In this document: positions 1 through 8,451 of the stretch, piece by piece
Layout of the letters: each line of letters opens with the position of its first letter
How positions within the stretch are numbered: the first letter of the stretch is position 1
NCBI GenBank assembly: GCA_005223375.1
Contig: RXOD01005619.1
Span: 1 to 13,209, forward strand
DNA length: 13,209 nt
Reading direction: 5' to 3'
Origin: Amoebophrya sp. AT5.2
Lineage: Eukaryota > Sar > Dinophyceae > Syndiniales > Amoebophryaceae
The notes under the pieces: generated by a model
The model's input: the letters and a program-made list of their open reading frames with translations, nothing else
Told to the model about the DNA's origin: nothing
Databases searched by the model: none
Made by a program: the position numbers and the translations under genes

Positions 1-15
1 TTGCGTGCTCAGAAA

Positions 16-1381
16 CTATGCATTCTTCTTGTTTGACTTGCGCTTTGGCGCAGCCTTGGCTTTCTTCTTGCTGCAGGGCGGCTTGACCGCGGGCTGCTTC
101 ACGATGGGCGCGGTCCGTCGCAGCGCGACGCTGTCGAAGTAGCTGCGGACCAGTGGATGGATCTGGAAGCCCGTGTGCTTCCAATCCCACGCGTCCACCG
201 CGTACACCGTCTCCCACATGTTCGACGTTTTCGACCAGCCCATCCATCTGTTCACCTCGGCTTTCATGGCGAGGAAGGTTGGATTCGCCTTGCCGCCCGG
301 CAGGATCGCCTTGACTCCCAACTCGCAGGTTCGCAGTCGCAGGTAGATCGCGAGCGCCCTTCTGGGTCCGTAGAGTGAGGTATTGAGGGTTTTGGTGATC
401 TTGACCAGATCCTCTCTGGTGATCGGCAGCATGGCAGTAGAAAAGGTTGCGATCGGGGCTCCCTCGGGCGGCAAACATCTCGCCAGGCACAGGGTTGATC
501 TTGATGAGCGGGACTTTGACTTCGAGGAACTGAGATCCGCACTGGCGGTATGCGAGGTCAGCACGAATGCTCTGCAGCGATTTCGGGCGTAGGCCTGTCG
601 CCATCCAGAACTCGAAGATCATTTTGTGCCGGTTGGACAGATGCTCGCACGCTGTGAGGTCGGGGGGGAACGCCCCGTGCTTACTCCACTCGACGCCTAA
701 ACGCTTCAGCCGGTTGATCGTTTGATTCATGAGCGCGTGGGCCATCATGTTTCCGCGTTCGAGTGCATTGATCGATCGCAGCCTCTGGCCTACCAGGGAG
801 ACGTAGTGCTGTGAAGGTGAGGGAAAGAATTTTTAGATTGGCTCCAGGCAAAACGGAGGTGTGGATCATGATAGCAGCGAGGAAAGAAAACGAGGTGAGC
901 AGCTTACCTCCGGGTTTTTGTAGTCGCAGTCCAAAAGGAAAATTCCGAACTGCTGCACTTCCGACCGCATGATGTTTGGGTGGTGCTCTCGTAGGAACTC
1001 AGCTTGCTCTCGGTTTTGGTATTTGTCCACCTCGAAGAAGGCCTTCTTGAGGTGGTTCTTGCAGTAGAACATCCAGGCCTTCCACTTCGCGTTCCGCGAC
1101 GCCAGTCCGTTGTTGCGAAGGAAGAAATCCTCATCAGGCCACAGCGTGATGACAGAGTGCTCCCTCAACGGCCACTCCTTGGCAAGTTCCTTCGGGACGA
1201 CCGGTTCAACTTTGCCTCGCTTGTTCGGGGGCGGCGCTAACTCGCCAAGCTGCTCGATCTTGGTGCTGAGGTCACCATAGTAGTTGTTTACTTTTCCTTG
1301 CCTTTTCTCATCGCGTGTCGGCTTGATGACAGTTTTGAGGCCGAACGACTTTGCAGTTGTCTCGCAGTGAGTGGACGCCAT
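16..1381 (-). CDS. Tyrosine recombinase of a YR retrotransposon (two exons, one frame shift)
   Basis: This enzyme would integrate the circular DNA copy of the element by strand exchange through a 3'-phosphotyrosine. Exon 1 (1381-908) starts at ATG 1381 and carries a basic, helical core-binding-type domain. Exon 2 (808-16) opens in phase 0 and holds box I, TGLRPKSL, whose Arg codon is at 587-589. The downstream catalytic block is in the +1 frame: YGPRR (Arg codons 358-363), then GWSKTSNMWETVY with the nucleophile Tyr codon at 202-204. The usual His of HxxR is Tyr here. The tail is Lys-rich and ends at TAG. The spacing from box I to YGPRR, about 77 residues, is near that of the family. The frame changes around the T4 run at 441-444 (minus-strand sense), where no GT-AG intron fits, so this is either an indel in the element or an assembly error. 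Family assignment is firm; activity of this copy is doubtful. Confidence 0.88.
809..907 (-). other. Intron in the tyrosine recombinase gene
   Basis: The donor is GAG|GTAAGC at 907 and the acceptor is TTCACAG at 809, giving 99 nt in phase 0. A pyrimidine-rich end and a CTCAC branch-like motif precede the acceptor. Splicing joins the N-terminal helical domain to the exon with box I; the unspliced frame runs into a stop at 866. Confidence 0.8.
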
Positions 1382-1458
1382 GATGTACTACTTACGATAT
1401 TATACAAGAGCGGACTCGTGAAAAAAGCCAACAACTACACCACCTCGAGAAAAAACGG
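1382..1458. other. Short gap between RT-RH and recombinase genes
   Basis: This stretch of 77 nt lies between the RT stop (TAG) and the recombinase ATG. On the minus strand it holds further stops in the RT frame, so the two proteins are not one simple fusion. It contains a GTAAGT-like sequence just before the recombinase ATG, but I see no clear acceptor that would join the genes. Confidence 0.5.
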
Positions 1459-3786
1459 CTACTCTTCGGGTAGGGGTTCGTCACTTAACCGGAACTCTAC
1501 TACAGCCTGCATGACTTGGTCAGCGATGATGAAGAGTTCGTCGAGAATCTGGCCTCGCGTGAAGTGGAATTGGGTTCCGTGATTGTACACTAGTTTTTCG
1601 AGGTAGGAGTAACGCGCACAGGCGTCCGCGGGGTTTGCGTTAGTCGCCACATACGCGTAAAGCGGGTGGCTTTCCTCTAAGTGGGTGCACTGGAATTCAT
1701 TGATGGCGAAAATAGTAGCAGACGAAATCGATTGCCTGTTCATTCCCTTGGCGATGCTAAATACAGCAGGGGCATTGTCCACATGAATAATCGAGCTGTT
1801 GCGCTGTAGCTCCTTGACGAAAAGTCGTTGTGCGAGTGCTACCGCAACTAGTTCGTATGTACCGATCGACTGGCTTCGGAAGACATGTGGCAATTGCTTC
1901 TGTGTAACGTGCAACGAGTAACCGGCGCTAGCGTTCTTTTCGTCGTAACAGACGCCCCCCAGTGCTACCCTTTTTCGATCGGCAGAGGCATCGGCAAACA
2001 GATGTGTGCGACCCTTACATGCGACGGATTTGCTTACGAAGAGCGGTTTTTCGGTGCGTATGATGCCGACGAACTTCTTGAGTACGAATGTCAGGTTTTT
2101 GCGGGTTTGCATGTGATTCATACGGTGCCAAAAATGTCGTGGAAAGCATGTGAGGTCGTACAAGATGCGTGTGACTGGAGTATGTCTTTTGTGTTTTCTC
2201 GAAAACATGGAGTGTATGCATAAGCCGCTAAGCTTCTGCATCTTCAAGATGAGGCCAGCGGCAGAGTAGGCGCCTCGTGTGTACTCCCAATGATGCAGCA
2301 GCTCTACAAAGCGCATGGTCTCCTTGGTGATTTGATCCTTCTTCTTGTTGGAAAGAGAGAAGCGCGCACCCGCCTCGGACGGTGTGCAATCAATGCCAAG
2401 AAGCTCTATGGTCTCACCAAATTGCGCGACTTCTGTTTTCTCGGGTGCAACCGCTATGCCGAGCAGGGCGCACACCCGTCGAATTGTGTCTGCGTATAGC
2501 TGTATGCACTCGGGGTTCCCGAGGAATATGACGTCGTCGACGTAAACGAAGACGGGAATTTTCAGTAGTACATTCAAAATATGGTTTAAGGGTTCGCTCA
2601 CACCTGCACAGAACCCAAAAACAGAATGTATATTCCCAAAAGTGAGTGTGTTGAAATTGCCAAAATACATGCGTTCTTCACACGGGCTGTACACTTGAAA
2701 CTGGTTGTTTTCAGGGTTCTTCACACCACACTGCATATATGCCCTGAATAAATCGATCTTGCCGACAGTGGGAACAAACCCACCGTCGGCCGCAGGTGGC
2801 ACTGGGAGCGGTAAGTTCTCAACCTGCGTCCAGGCGAGCTTGCCTTTTTTCTTCTCCTCGCGCCCCCGCGTGACCGAGTCACAGATGTCGCTCTTGGCCT
2901 GCTGAAATGGATCTGAATAGGATGGATTCGCCGCGTATAAAAACCCATCAATAATATGGGGTATGGATGGCAAAGTGAGGCGTTCTGCGATCGGGGAAAG
3001 TGTATCATTGCGGGCTTTCTCATTTGCAATGGGACGGACTTTGGCGCAATGTCCGTCCCATTGCAATTTCTGGCCGATGGAGAAGATCGGAATGACAAAC
3101 TTAGTCAGATCCAGATCCTCCTCCGCCTTCTCGTAAGCAATAACGCCGTCGAGTAAATCGCACACGGCTTCAAAGCCCCTGCGCCGCACCTCGGGATCCG
3201 GTTCTCCAAGTGGCCCTCGCGCCACTTTGACATGGCGGCGAGTCATCTTCTCGAAGTCCCTGTCCCCGTTCACGAGGGCTTCGCACCTCGCTTGCTCTTC
3301 GCCGGAAAGCGGGCGCCCGTCCCACGCGCCATAGCGCGGCAGCTCGCCGTCTACGGGAAAACCCTTGATCATGTATCCCCTCTTGCCGAAGATAAGCTCC
3401 CTCTTGCTGTAGTCGAGGTAGTCCGATTCCTGCAGTAGCTGACTGAAGAGCCAGGGATCCATGACGCCTGTTTTGAAGGCGGCATCATGGTCGACGTACG
3501 CCTCGTTTATCGCGCGAATGTGCGGGGGTTTCGCGAGTTCAAACGCGAGCCGCTCCGACACTGCATCCGGGAGGTTGAGGAGTTCTTCAGTGTTGTTGAA
3601 GAAGATTTCCAGTCGCGCTCGCTCGGCTTCGTACCTCTCGCCTTGGGGTAGGCGGTGGCTTTCGCGGACAGCGTCGATCGCGTTGCGACGAACTTCGGTG
3701 AGGACGGGCATCCCTGTAGGCGATTCGCAGCTGAACTGGAGCAGCGCGCGCGTGAGCACAGCGATCGAGATCTTCACGCGAAACAT
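1459..3786 (-). CDS. Reverse transcriptase-RNase H polyprotein (DIRS-order retrotransposon)
   Basis: This 775-residue intact frame would copy the element RNA into DNA and degrade the RNA strand. An N-terminal helical region (about 30-230) precedes the RT. Motif KVRPIAN is near 249, motif A KIDLFRAY has Asp345, motif B TFGNIHSVFGF is near 382, and motif C YVDD is at 415-418. Motif D/E is LLGIAVAPEK...ELLGID (441-466). The RNase H follows with Asp599 (HLFADAS), Glu645 (YELVAV), Asp670 (HVDNAPAV) and the closing NPADACAR with Asp721, the hallmark seen in DIRS-type and related RNases H. There is no protease, integrase or methyltransferase. An in-frame TAA lies two codons upstream of ATG 3786; Met26 is another possible start. 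This is the best-preserved gene in the window, with no internal stop or shift. Confidence 0.95.
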   Translation of the reverse strand: MFRVKISIAVLTRALLQFSCESPTGMPVLTEVRRNAIDAVRESHRLPQGERYEAERARLEIFFNNTEELLNLPDAVSERLAFELAKPPHIRAINEAYVDHDAAFKTGVMDPWLFSQLLQESDYLDYSKRELIFGKRGYMIKGFPVDGELPRYGAWDGRPLSGEEQARCEALVNGDRDFEKMTRRHVKVARGPLGEPDPEVRRRGFEAVCDLLDGVIAYEKAEEDLDLTKFVIPIFSIGQKLQWDGHCAKVRPIANEKARNDTLSPIAERLTLPSIPHIIDGFLYAANPSYSDPFQQAKSDICDSVTRGREEKKKGKLAWTQVENLPLPVPPAADGGFVPTVGKIDLFRAYMQCGVKNPENNQFQVYSPCEERMYFGNFNTLTFGNIHSVFGFCAGVSEPLNHILNVLLKIPVFVYVDDVIFLGNPECIQLYADTIRRVCALLGIAVAPEKTEVAQFGETIELLGIDCTPSEAGARFSLSNKKKDQITKETMRFVELLHHWEYTRGAYSAAGLILKMQKLSGLCIHSMFSRKHKRHTPVTRILYDLTCFPRHFWHRMNHMQTRKNLTFVLKKFVGIIRTEKPLFVSKSVACKGRTHLFADASADRKRVALGGVCYDEKNASAGYSLHVTQKQLPHVFRSQSIGTYELVAVALAQRLFVKELQRNSSIIHVDNAPAVFSIAKGMNRQSISSATIFAINEFQCTHLEESHPLYAYVATNANPADACARYSYLEKLVYNHGTQFHFTRGQILDELFIIADQVMQAVVEFRLSDEPLPEE
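3024..3066. repeat. Perfect 16-bp inverted repeat (hairpin) inside the RT coding region
   Basis: The arms 3024-3039 (TTGCAATGGGACGGAC) and 3051-3066 are exact reverse complements around an 11-nt loop. The hairpin encodes part of the conserved segment just upstream of the RT core (residues LQWDGHCAKVRPIAN), so coding constraint alone does not readily explain the symmetry. Confidence 0.9.
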
Positions 3787-4500
3787 GTTTTAATCACTTC
3801 ATTCTCAAGTAGTTCAGGTGCTGAGATGACAGTGTAGCTGAAACGACTTCTTCTACAGGGCTGTAGCGCGGCCGTTCGTCGTACAGTTACAAGCTTGGAC
3901 GACCCGTTAGGTATGTTTCAACTTAAGATTGAGCTGCGCTCGGGAAACAGGCATCTCTCCGTCTGCTCATGCGACACTCTCTGCACCACTGTCACCCCGG
4001 AACAGTCGCCATTCGCAACTCCCCGATATTCTGTGCTGGTGCGTTATTCCTTTTCGGTAGTCTTCCCTATTCTAAACATAAATTATTTCATTCAAAATTC
4101 TGTTGTCACGGTGGAGAGGGTTCGGAGGTAGCGGCTGGTGCCTGGGAGAAATCCGACAGCTCGGCTAGTGTCGCTATAAAAGTATCCTCACGCAGCTTCA
4201 CAATCTATATTTGAAAACATAATCAATATAACAAATGCTCACTCAGTCTGAAACGATACAGCATTAATGAGTCTCAATCTTCATTTTCAGTATACCGCGA
4301 GAAGGTAGGCATGGTGCGTTGATCCGCTTTTTTAGTGCGTTCAATAATCTTAAAAAAAAGAAGTCTTTCTCATCGACCTACCTCTTGGAGAACAGATAAA
4401 ATTTGAAAACACAACCGAACTCTGGAAACAGCATGCAAGAGTACTAGCGTTCGATCCTAAAGCTAGTCCTCCGCAGACTTCAAGGTCGTCTGCTAACAAT
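3787..4500. other. AT-rich gap between the Gag-like gene and RT, no gene seen
   Basis: This stretch of 714 nt has no convincing reading frame on either strand. It is AT-richer than its flanks. On the minus strand the frame of the upstream Gag-like gene meets repeated stops here. It may hold the 3' UTR of the Gag-like gene and the leader or promoter of RT. A TATAAAAG on the plus strand near 4175 points away from all supported genes. I found no direct or inverted terminal repeat. Confidence 0.6.
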
Positions 4501-6820
4501 TTACCACGGCGGTTTGCCCTTATTGTCTTTGTCTTTGGGGCCTTTCGGGTTGTTCTGTTTTCCTCCTCCGTTCGGGTTGTTTTTACCTTTGTTGTCGCCT
4601 TCATCGGGCACTTCCAGGCACACGACGCCATGTTTCGCTGCAGTCTCCTGGTGCGACCACAGGCACCCGACTTTGTGGCGGCAGTACACGGCTACGCTTC
4701 GCGCCGACATCATCTTTTCCAGGTGGCCTCCGTACAAGATGCAGCACTTGCGCTGCTTGACTAGTTCCCACAGCTGCTCCTCCGCGATACCAAGCTTCCG
4801 TGCGAGGTGGGGTGCGCAGTGCGTGCGGATTTCTTTCATTGTTTCCTCACCGCCCTTTGGCTGCTGTGGGGGCTGGGGCGCTGCCCCGCCGGGCGTCCAG
4901 GTGCTGTTCCAGCCGCCTTTCCCTTGCTGCGGGTAGTGGTAGCTTTGCAGTTGTTGCTGCGGCGCACCCCACTGGCCACCGCCGCCACCCCAGCCGCCTG
5001 CTTTGCCCCAGCCACCAGAGGATCCCCATCCGCCTTGGTTCCAATTCTGCTTGCCAGCGTACGGTCCGGCTGGTGGGTACGTGTTCTTGCCTTTGCCCTT
5101 CTGCGCCTGCCGTTGCAGCTGGCGTTCCTTCTTGAGCTGTCTGCTGCTCGCCTTGCCGGGTTGACCCGTGCTGCTTGCAGCTGCGGAGCTGCTAGAGGCA
5201 GCCGCCGCGCCGACGCTCATCGTAGGCTCTTTCTCTTTGGAGTACACGCTCTTCAACTTCTCCTCGTACAGCTCCATGATGGTTTCGACTCGCTCGTTTT
5301 CGGCGAACTCTTCCTCCAGCATGGCGTTCATAAACCAGATCACCGCGTGCGGGCGTGAGTATTGCCGGAGAATTTTCGCGTACAGTCCACCTGACATGAG
5401 GACGGGAGAGAGGGCTGTGATGCTGAGCTGATAGGCCGCGAAATAGGGATTCTCCAGTCATGGGTCGAAATAGAAATAAAAACGTCGGGCAATAGGGTAG
5501 TTGATACTGTGGTCGATCTGGGAACGGAGCGCGCGAAACTTCCGATGAAATTGGGCCTCGTCTTGCCACAATAGCGGCTTCACGACCTTGGGCATGATCG
5601 TGAGGATGTCGCTCAGATTGTGGGACCGGAAGAGAGCGACTGCTTGGTCGCTCGGGCATTCGTGCTGCGGGTTGCAACCGAGGGAGGACGCGTACGAGCG
5701 GACCAGCTTGAGCAGCTCCTTCATGGCTCGCAGCAGGCTCTTGTAAGCTTCGGCGGTGGAGAAGCCGAAAGCCTCGTAGTCGAGACCACGTGTGGTGTTA
5801 GCCCTGAGTGCGAGGGAGTATCGAGAAGAATAACTCAAAAGACCGGCACTGAAAAGTAATATCAGGAGGTAAGTGCCAAAACAAAAAGTGCCTCATGTAG
5901 AGGGTCCCGAGGGTCTCTAAGGTCTTCGCCTTACTGAGGTGCCCGAAGGGGTATCTCAGATCAGAAGTGGTGATGGTCAGCTTGTTTCCGGCGGAGGAAT
6001 ACTTCTCTGCCATCTTGGGGAACTCGTCTTTGGTGAGCAGCTTGTTCGCCGCGAGGACTGCAATGCGCATCCGCGCCTGCTCCTTTTTGGTCTCGCCGCA
6101 TAAGTAGGATATCGCCTGGGCGACGCCGGGTAGTTGGAATGCGTAGAGCAGGTCGGTTTTAGCAGGGTGCGTGGCCTCCTCGCCGCGGCGGAGCTTGCGC
6201 TTGCGCTTCTTGTGGTCACGCTTGATCAGGTGGCGGAGGACTCGGTAGGCCCTGGAGTTGGGGTTGCCGTACTGGTCGCACAACACCAGCGGCAAAACCG
6301 CTAGCGGGATCCAGTCGCACTTGGGATCGTGCGTGGCGGTATACTCGGTGGCGTACCCGGAGGAAACGAAGGACTCGAGGTACGTCTGCGTGTACGCGTT
6401 CCCAGGACTGCTCTTGCTACTGCTCTCACGTCTTTTCCGCGCTTGTTTACCGCGCTTGCGCGCTCTGCCTCGACGCGGCTGCTTGCTCTCAGACGAGGAA
6501 CTGGTCGGGGTCTGGCGCGGCCTCTTCTGGCGGCGAGGGGACCGCGACCGCGCGCGCCGTGCGCTCTTGGATCTGTGGTTCCTTCTCTCGTGGGACCCGG
6601 ACCGCGCTCGCTGCGCGCTCTTGGATCGCACTCGGGTGAATCCACCGCCGCGCGGCGGGGAGTTGATGTTCTCACGTTGAGCTCGCGGCTGCCGCGGTGG
6701 GTTGTTGATGTTGTTTTCCTCGTGGTGGGGGGCGTCAGCGCCGAAGCCGCGGAAGGCATGAACGTTAGCTCCTCCGGGGCCCTGATACTTCTCTCCCCAG
6801 TCGCTCCAAGCGTCATCATC
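4501..6820 (-). CDS. Gag-like protein: RS-like basic region, helical core, Gly/Trp-rich tail, CCCH-like finger
   Basis: I do not recognise a named family; the layout suggests a nucleic-acid-binding Gag. Reading down from 6820 there is an acidic start (DDDAWSDWGEK), an Asn/Pro stretch, a basic RS-like tract (about 6631-6420), then helical segments to about 5230. A Ser/Ala linker, a basic Gln/Lys stretch, a Gly/Trp-rich region (GGWGSSGGWGKAGGWG) and a Cys/His cluster with CRHKVGCLWSH (C-x5-C-x3-H, about 4650-4690) follow, with a Lys/Asn/Pro-rich end at TAA 4501. Three breaks occur. There is no ATG between 6820 and 6070, so the start must come from the gene above through TAA 6821. An intron at 5849-5934 joins exons in mismatched phase. 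An in-frame TGA sits at 5458-5460, with coding-like sequence on both sides. Coding nature is well supported; function is inferred. Confidence 0.62.
5849..5934 (-). other. Probable intron in the Gag-like gene
   Basis: The donor is CTCA|GTAAGG at 5934 and the acceptor ATTACTTTTCAG at 5849, giving 86 nt with a CTTAC motif near the 3' end. The length matches the 87-nt intron of the coiled-coil gene at 10420-10506. The donor is phase 1 but the downstream coding-like frame needs phase 2, so one base seems to be missing, possibly at the T4 run at 5837-5840. Confidence 0.55.
6521..6628 (-). repeat. Two-copy 54-bp tandem repeat encoding an RS-like motif
   Basis: Two adjacent 54-nt units (6575-6628 and 6521-6574) encode 18-residue repeats beginning RSKSAQRARS and RSKSARRARS. 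The shared DNA core GATCCAAGAGCGC recurs at a 54-nt period. RS tracts often bind RNA or splicing factors; that role is inference here. Confidence 0.7.
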
Positions 6821-8451
6821 TTATTCTTCACCGCTTCCTTCATCGTAGCTGGAGTTGGAGGAACTGGACGACGAGGAGTCGTCCGAGCTGGAGCCTTTCT
6901 TTTTCTTTTTCCGCTGCTCTTTCTTGAGGTTGCGGTCCAGTTTGGCCTTGGGCGGTGGTCCACGCTGCCAGTTCTGTTGCTCGGCGTGCTTATCATCGAA
7001 GGACTCGGCGACCGATTTCGTCACCGGTGCTTTGGCATCCCACTCACCAACGTTGACGCGTTGTGCTGACTTCTTGTCCTGCTGCAGCCGCTCGCGCACC
7101 TTGTCGCTGTGCAGCTGCCGCTCATCGCCGTTCAGGCTAAGGCCGCCGAGACCGAACATCTTGTTCTCCTCGTCATCGATTTGGAGGGTGGTGTAGTACG
7201 CGTCCAGGAACAAGGTCTTGGCCTCCCCTTCTTCGTTTCGAAACGACCGAAATTCGTCACGGGCGGACATCGACTTGAACGGCCAGCTCACCAATTCAAT
7301 GGCTGTGTCCATCGCCTTCATGCTCGCCGGGATGTGCTCGTGAATGTCCACGATGCTGTTGACCAGCGCGTAGTGCGCGGGGTCTACCGACGCCATAGCT
7401 GCAAACATGACGATCTTGCCGATATCGCGTTGCTTCCTCGGGTCGAGCAGCAGAAGCACTTGCGCGCGCATGTAAGTAATCACTAGCTGGGTCGTGATCG
7501 GCGACTTGTACCCCACTTCGACGGACAATAGGTCGGCTACCGGCTTCTTCCACAGGTAGCTCTTGTTCTGAACCAGAGTGGTGTACTGCTGGCAGAGCAG
7601 GAGCATGCTTTCCACAAAGTTGACTCCGTGCTGCGATACGAACTTGCCTGCAGTGATCCAAGCCTTCCAGTCGTTCGCGCGGTCCTCCATGATCGATTCG
7701 GTGCCAGACATGTTCGAGTACGGAATCAGGGCCACGAGGGTGCCCGTAACCGCGTGGGCGAAGACTGAGTGCGCGACGGATTGAAGAATTGAGTGATCGT
7801 GGGTGAGATTTGAGCACGTGCAGTTAAATACAGCCACGCAGAGAAAGAGCGCGGTGAGCTTTCTCCATTTCATCGGCGCGATTCCAGTCGAACGGTAGCG
7901 GGGGGTCGGTGAGCCGCATGCGCGCCAACATGTCGTTAATGTGGCCGCTCGTGGACCGGTAGATGTAGGTGCCGGGATTCTGCTCGATGACCCGGATGGT
8001 CTCCTCGTTTTTGCTGTCTGATGAAGAGGGACGCGGCGTTGATGATGTCAGTGAGCGTGGCTTCCTTCGACGCCGCACCAAAGTAACACGGCTCTCCAAA
8101 CATCGTGTACACCTCGAGTTCTTCCGACGCGGGGGAGACGCTCGGGCTTCGATGCTTGTACATGACGGCGATGGCCTCGCGATGGCTTCGGTAGTACTGC
8201 TCTGGCGATTCATCGTCTTGCATGTGCGGTAGGCCGTCTCTGCGCGGAGGACGGATGGGCGCCTCTCCCTTAGAATCGCCTTCGCTTTTACGAGGCGACT
8301 TCTCCTTCGGAGGAGGCTTGGTCAGGGGTTTTTCCCCTTTCTGTTTCGGAAGAAGCGATTCCTGAGTCTGGGTCTTGTTTCCTCCCGCGCTTCCTCCCTT
8401 AGCCTTCGAGTCTCCGCTGCCATCTGGCGGCGACGCTCGATCCTTCCCCAT
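6821..8451 (-). CDS. Helical Gag/capsid-like protein with poly-Ser acidic tail (frame shift and intron)
   Basis: No named family is recognised. ATG 8451 opens a basic, Pro/Lys-rich low-complexity region, then an ordered region (ESPEQYYRSHREAIAVMYKH; LEVYTMFGEPCYF). The frame shifts +1 around the A5 run at 8008-8012 (no GT lies nearby for an intron) and continues as NEETIRVIEQNPGTYIYRS to about 7838. A likely intron (7765-7837 or 7765-7831) leads to a long helical domain (FVSQHGVNFVESMLLLC; VITYMRAQVLLLLDP; KIVMFAAMASVDPAHYAL). The end is a basic KKEQRKKKKK stretch and a Ser/Asp/Glu tail, stopping at TAA 6821. The same frame continues straight into the Gag-like gene below, with acidic residues on both sides of the stop. 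A separate start at ATG 7873 with a signal-like hydrophobic stretch is possible but less likely. Confidence 0.6.
7765..7837 (-). other. Probable intron in the helical Gag-like gene
   Basis: The upstream frame stops (TAA) a few codons after GTGGCT (7837) or GTATTT (7831). A CACTCAG acceptor ends at 7765, after which a long coding frame runs. Both donors are phase 1 and the acceptor fits phase 1. The donors are weak, so the exact boundary is uncertain. Confidence 0.45.

Noticed and set aside
1885..2223. Plus-strand open frame of 112 codons inside RT
   Set aside because: It is opposite the intact RT-RH gene and shows no domain.
4172..4182. TATAAAAG on the plus strand (also near 8898)
   Set aside because: Neither copy faces a supported plus-strand gene, so there is no case for a promoter.
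4807..5358. Plus-strand open frame of 183 codons
   Set aside because: It is the reverse of the Gly/Trp- and Ala/Ser-rich coding region, with no motif of its own.
6301..6996. A long minus-strand open frame of 231 codons over the RS-like region
   Set aside because: It is low in sequence complexity, rich in Pro/Arg/Thr and overlaps the better frame of the Gag-like gene, so it is a GC-driven shadow.
6329..7069. Plus-strand open frame of 246 codons
   Set aside because: It lies opposite the poly-Ser and RS-like tracts; its Leu/Val/Phe richness is what the reverse of Ser/Lys/Asp codons gives. No domain is visible.
7766..7873. Signal-peptide-like start at ATG 7873 (hydrophobic stretch after MKWRK)
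   Set aside because: The stretch overlaps the end of an upstream coding frame and a probable intron in matching phase, so splicing explains it better, though it is not excluded.
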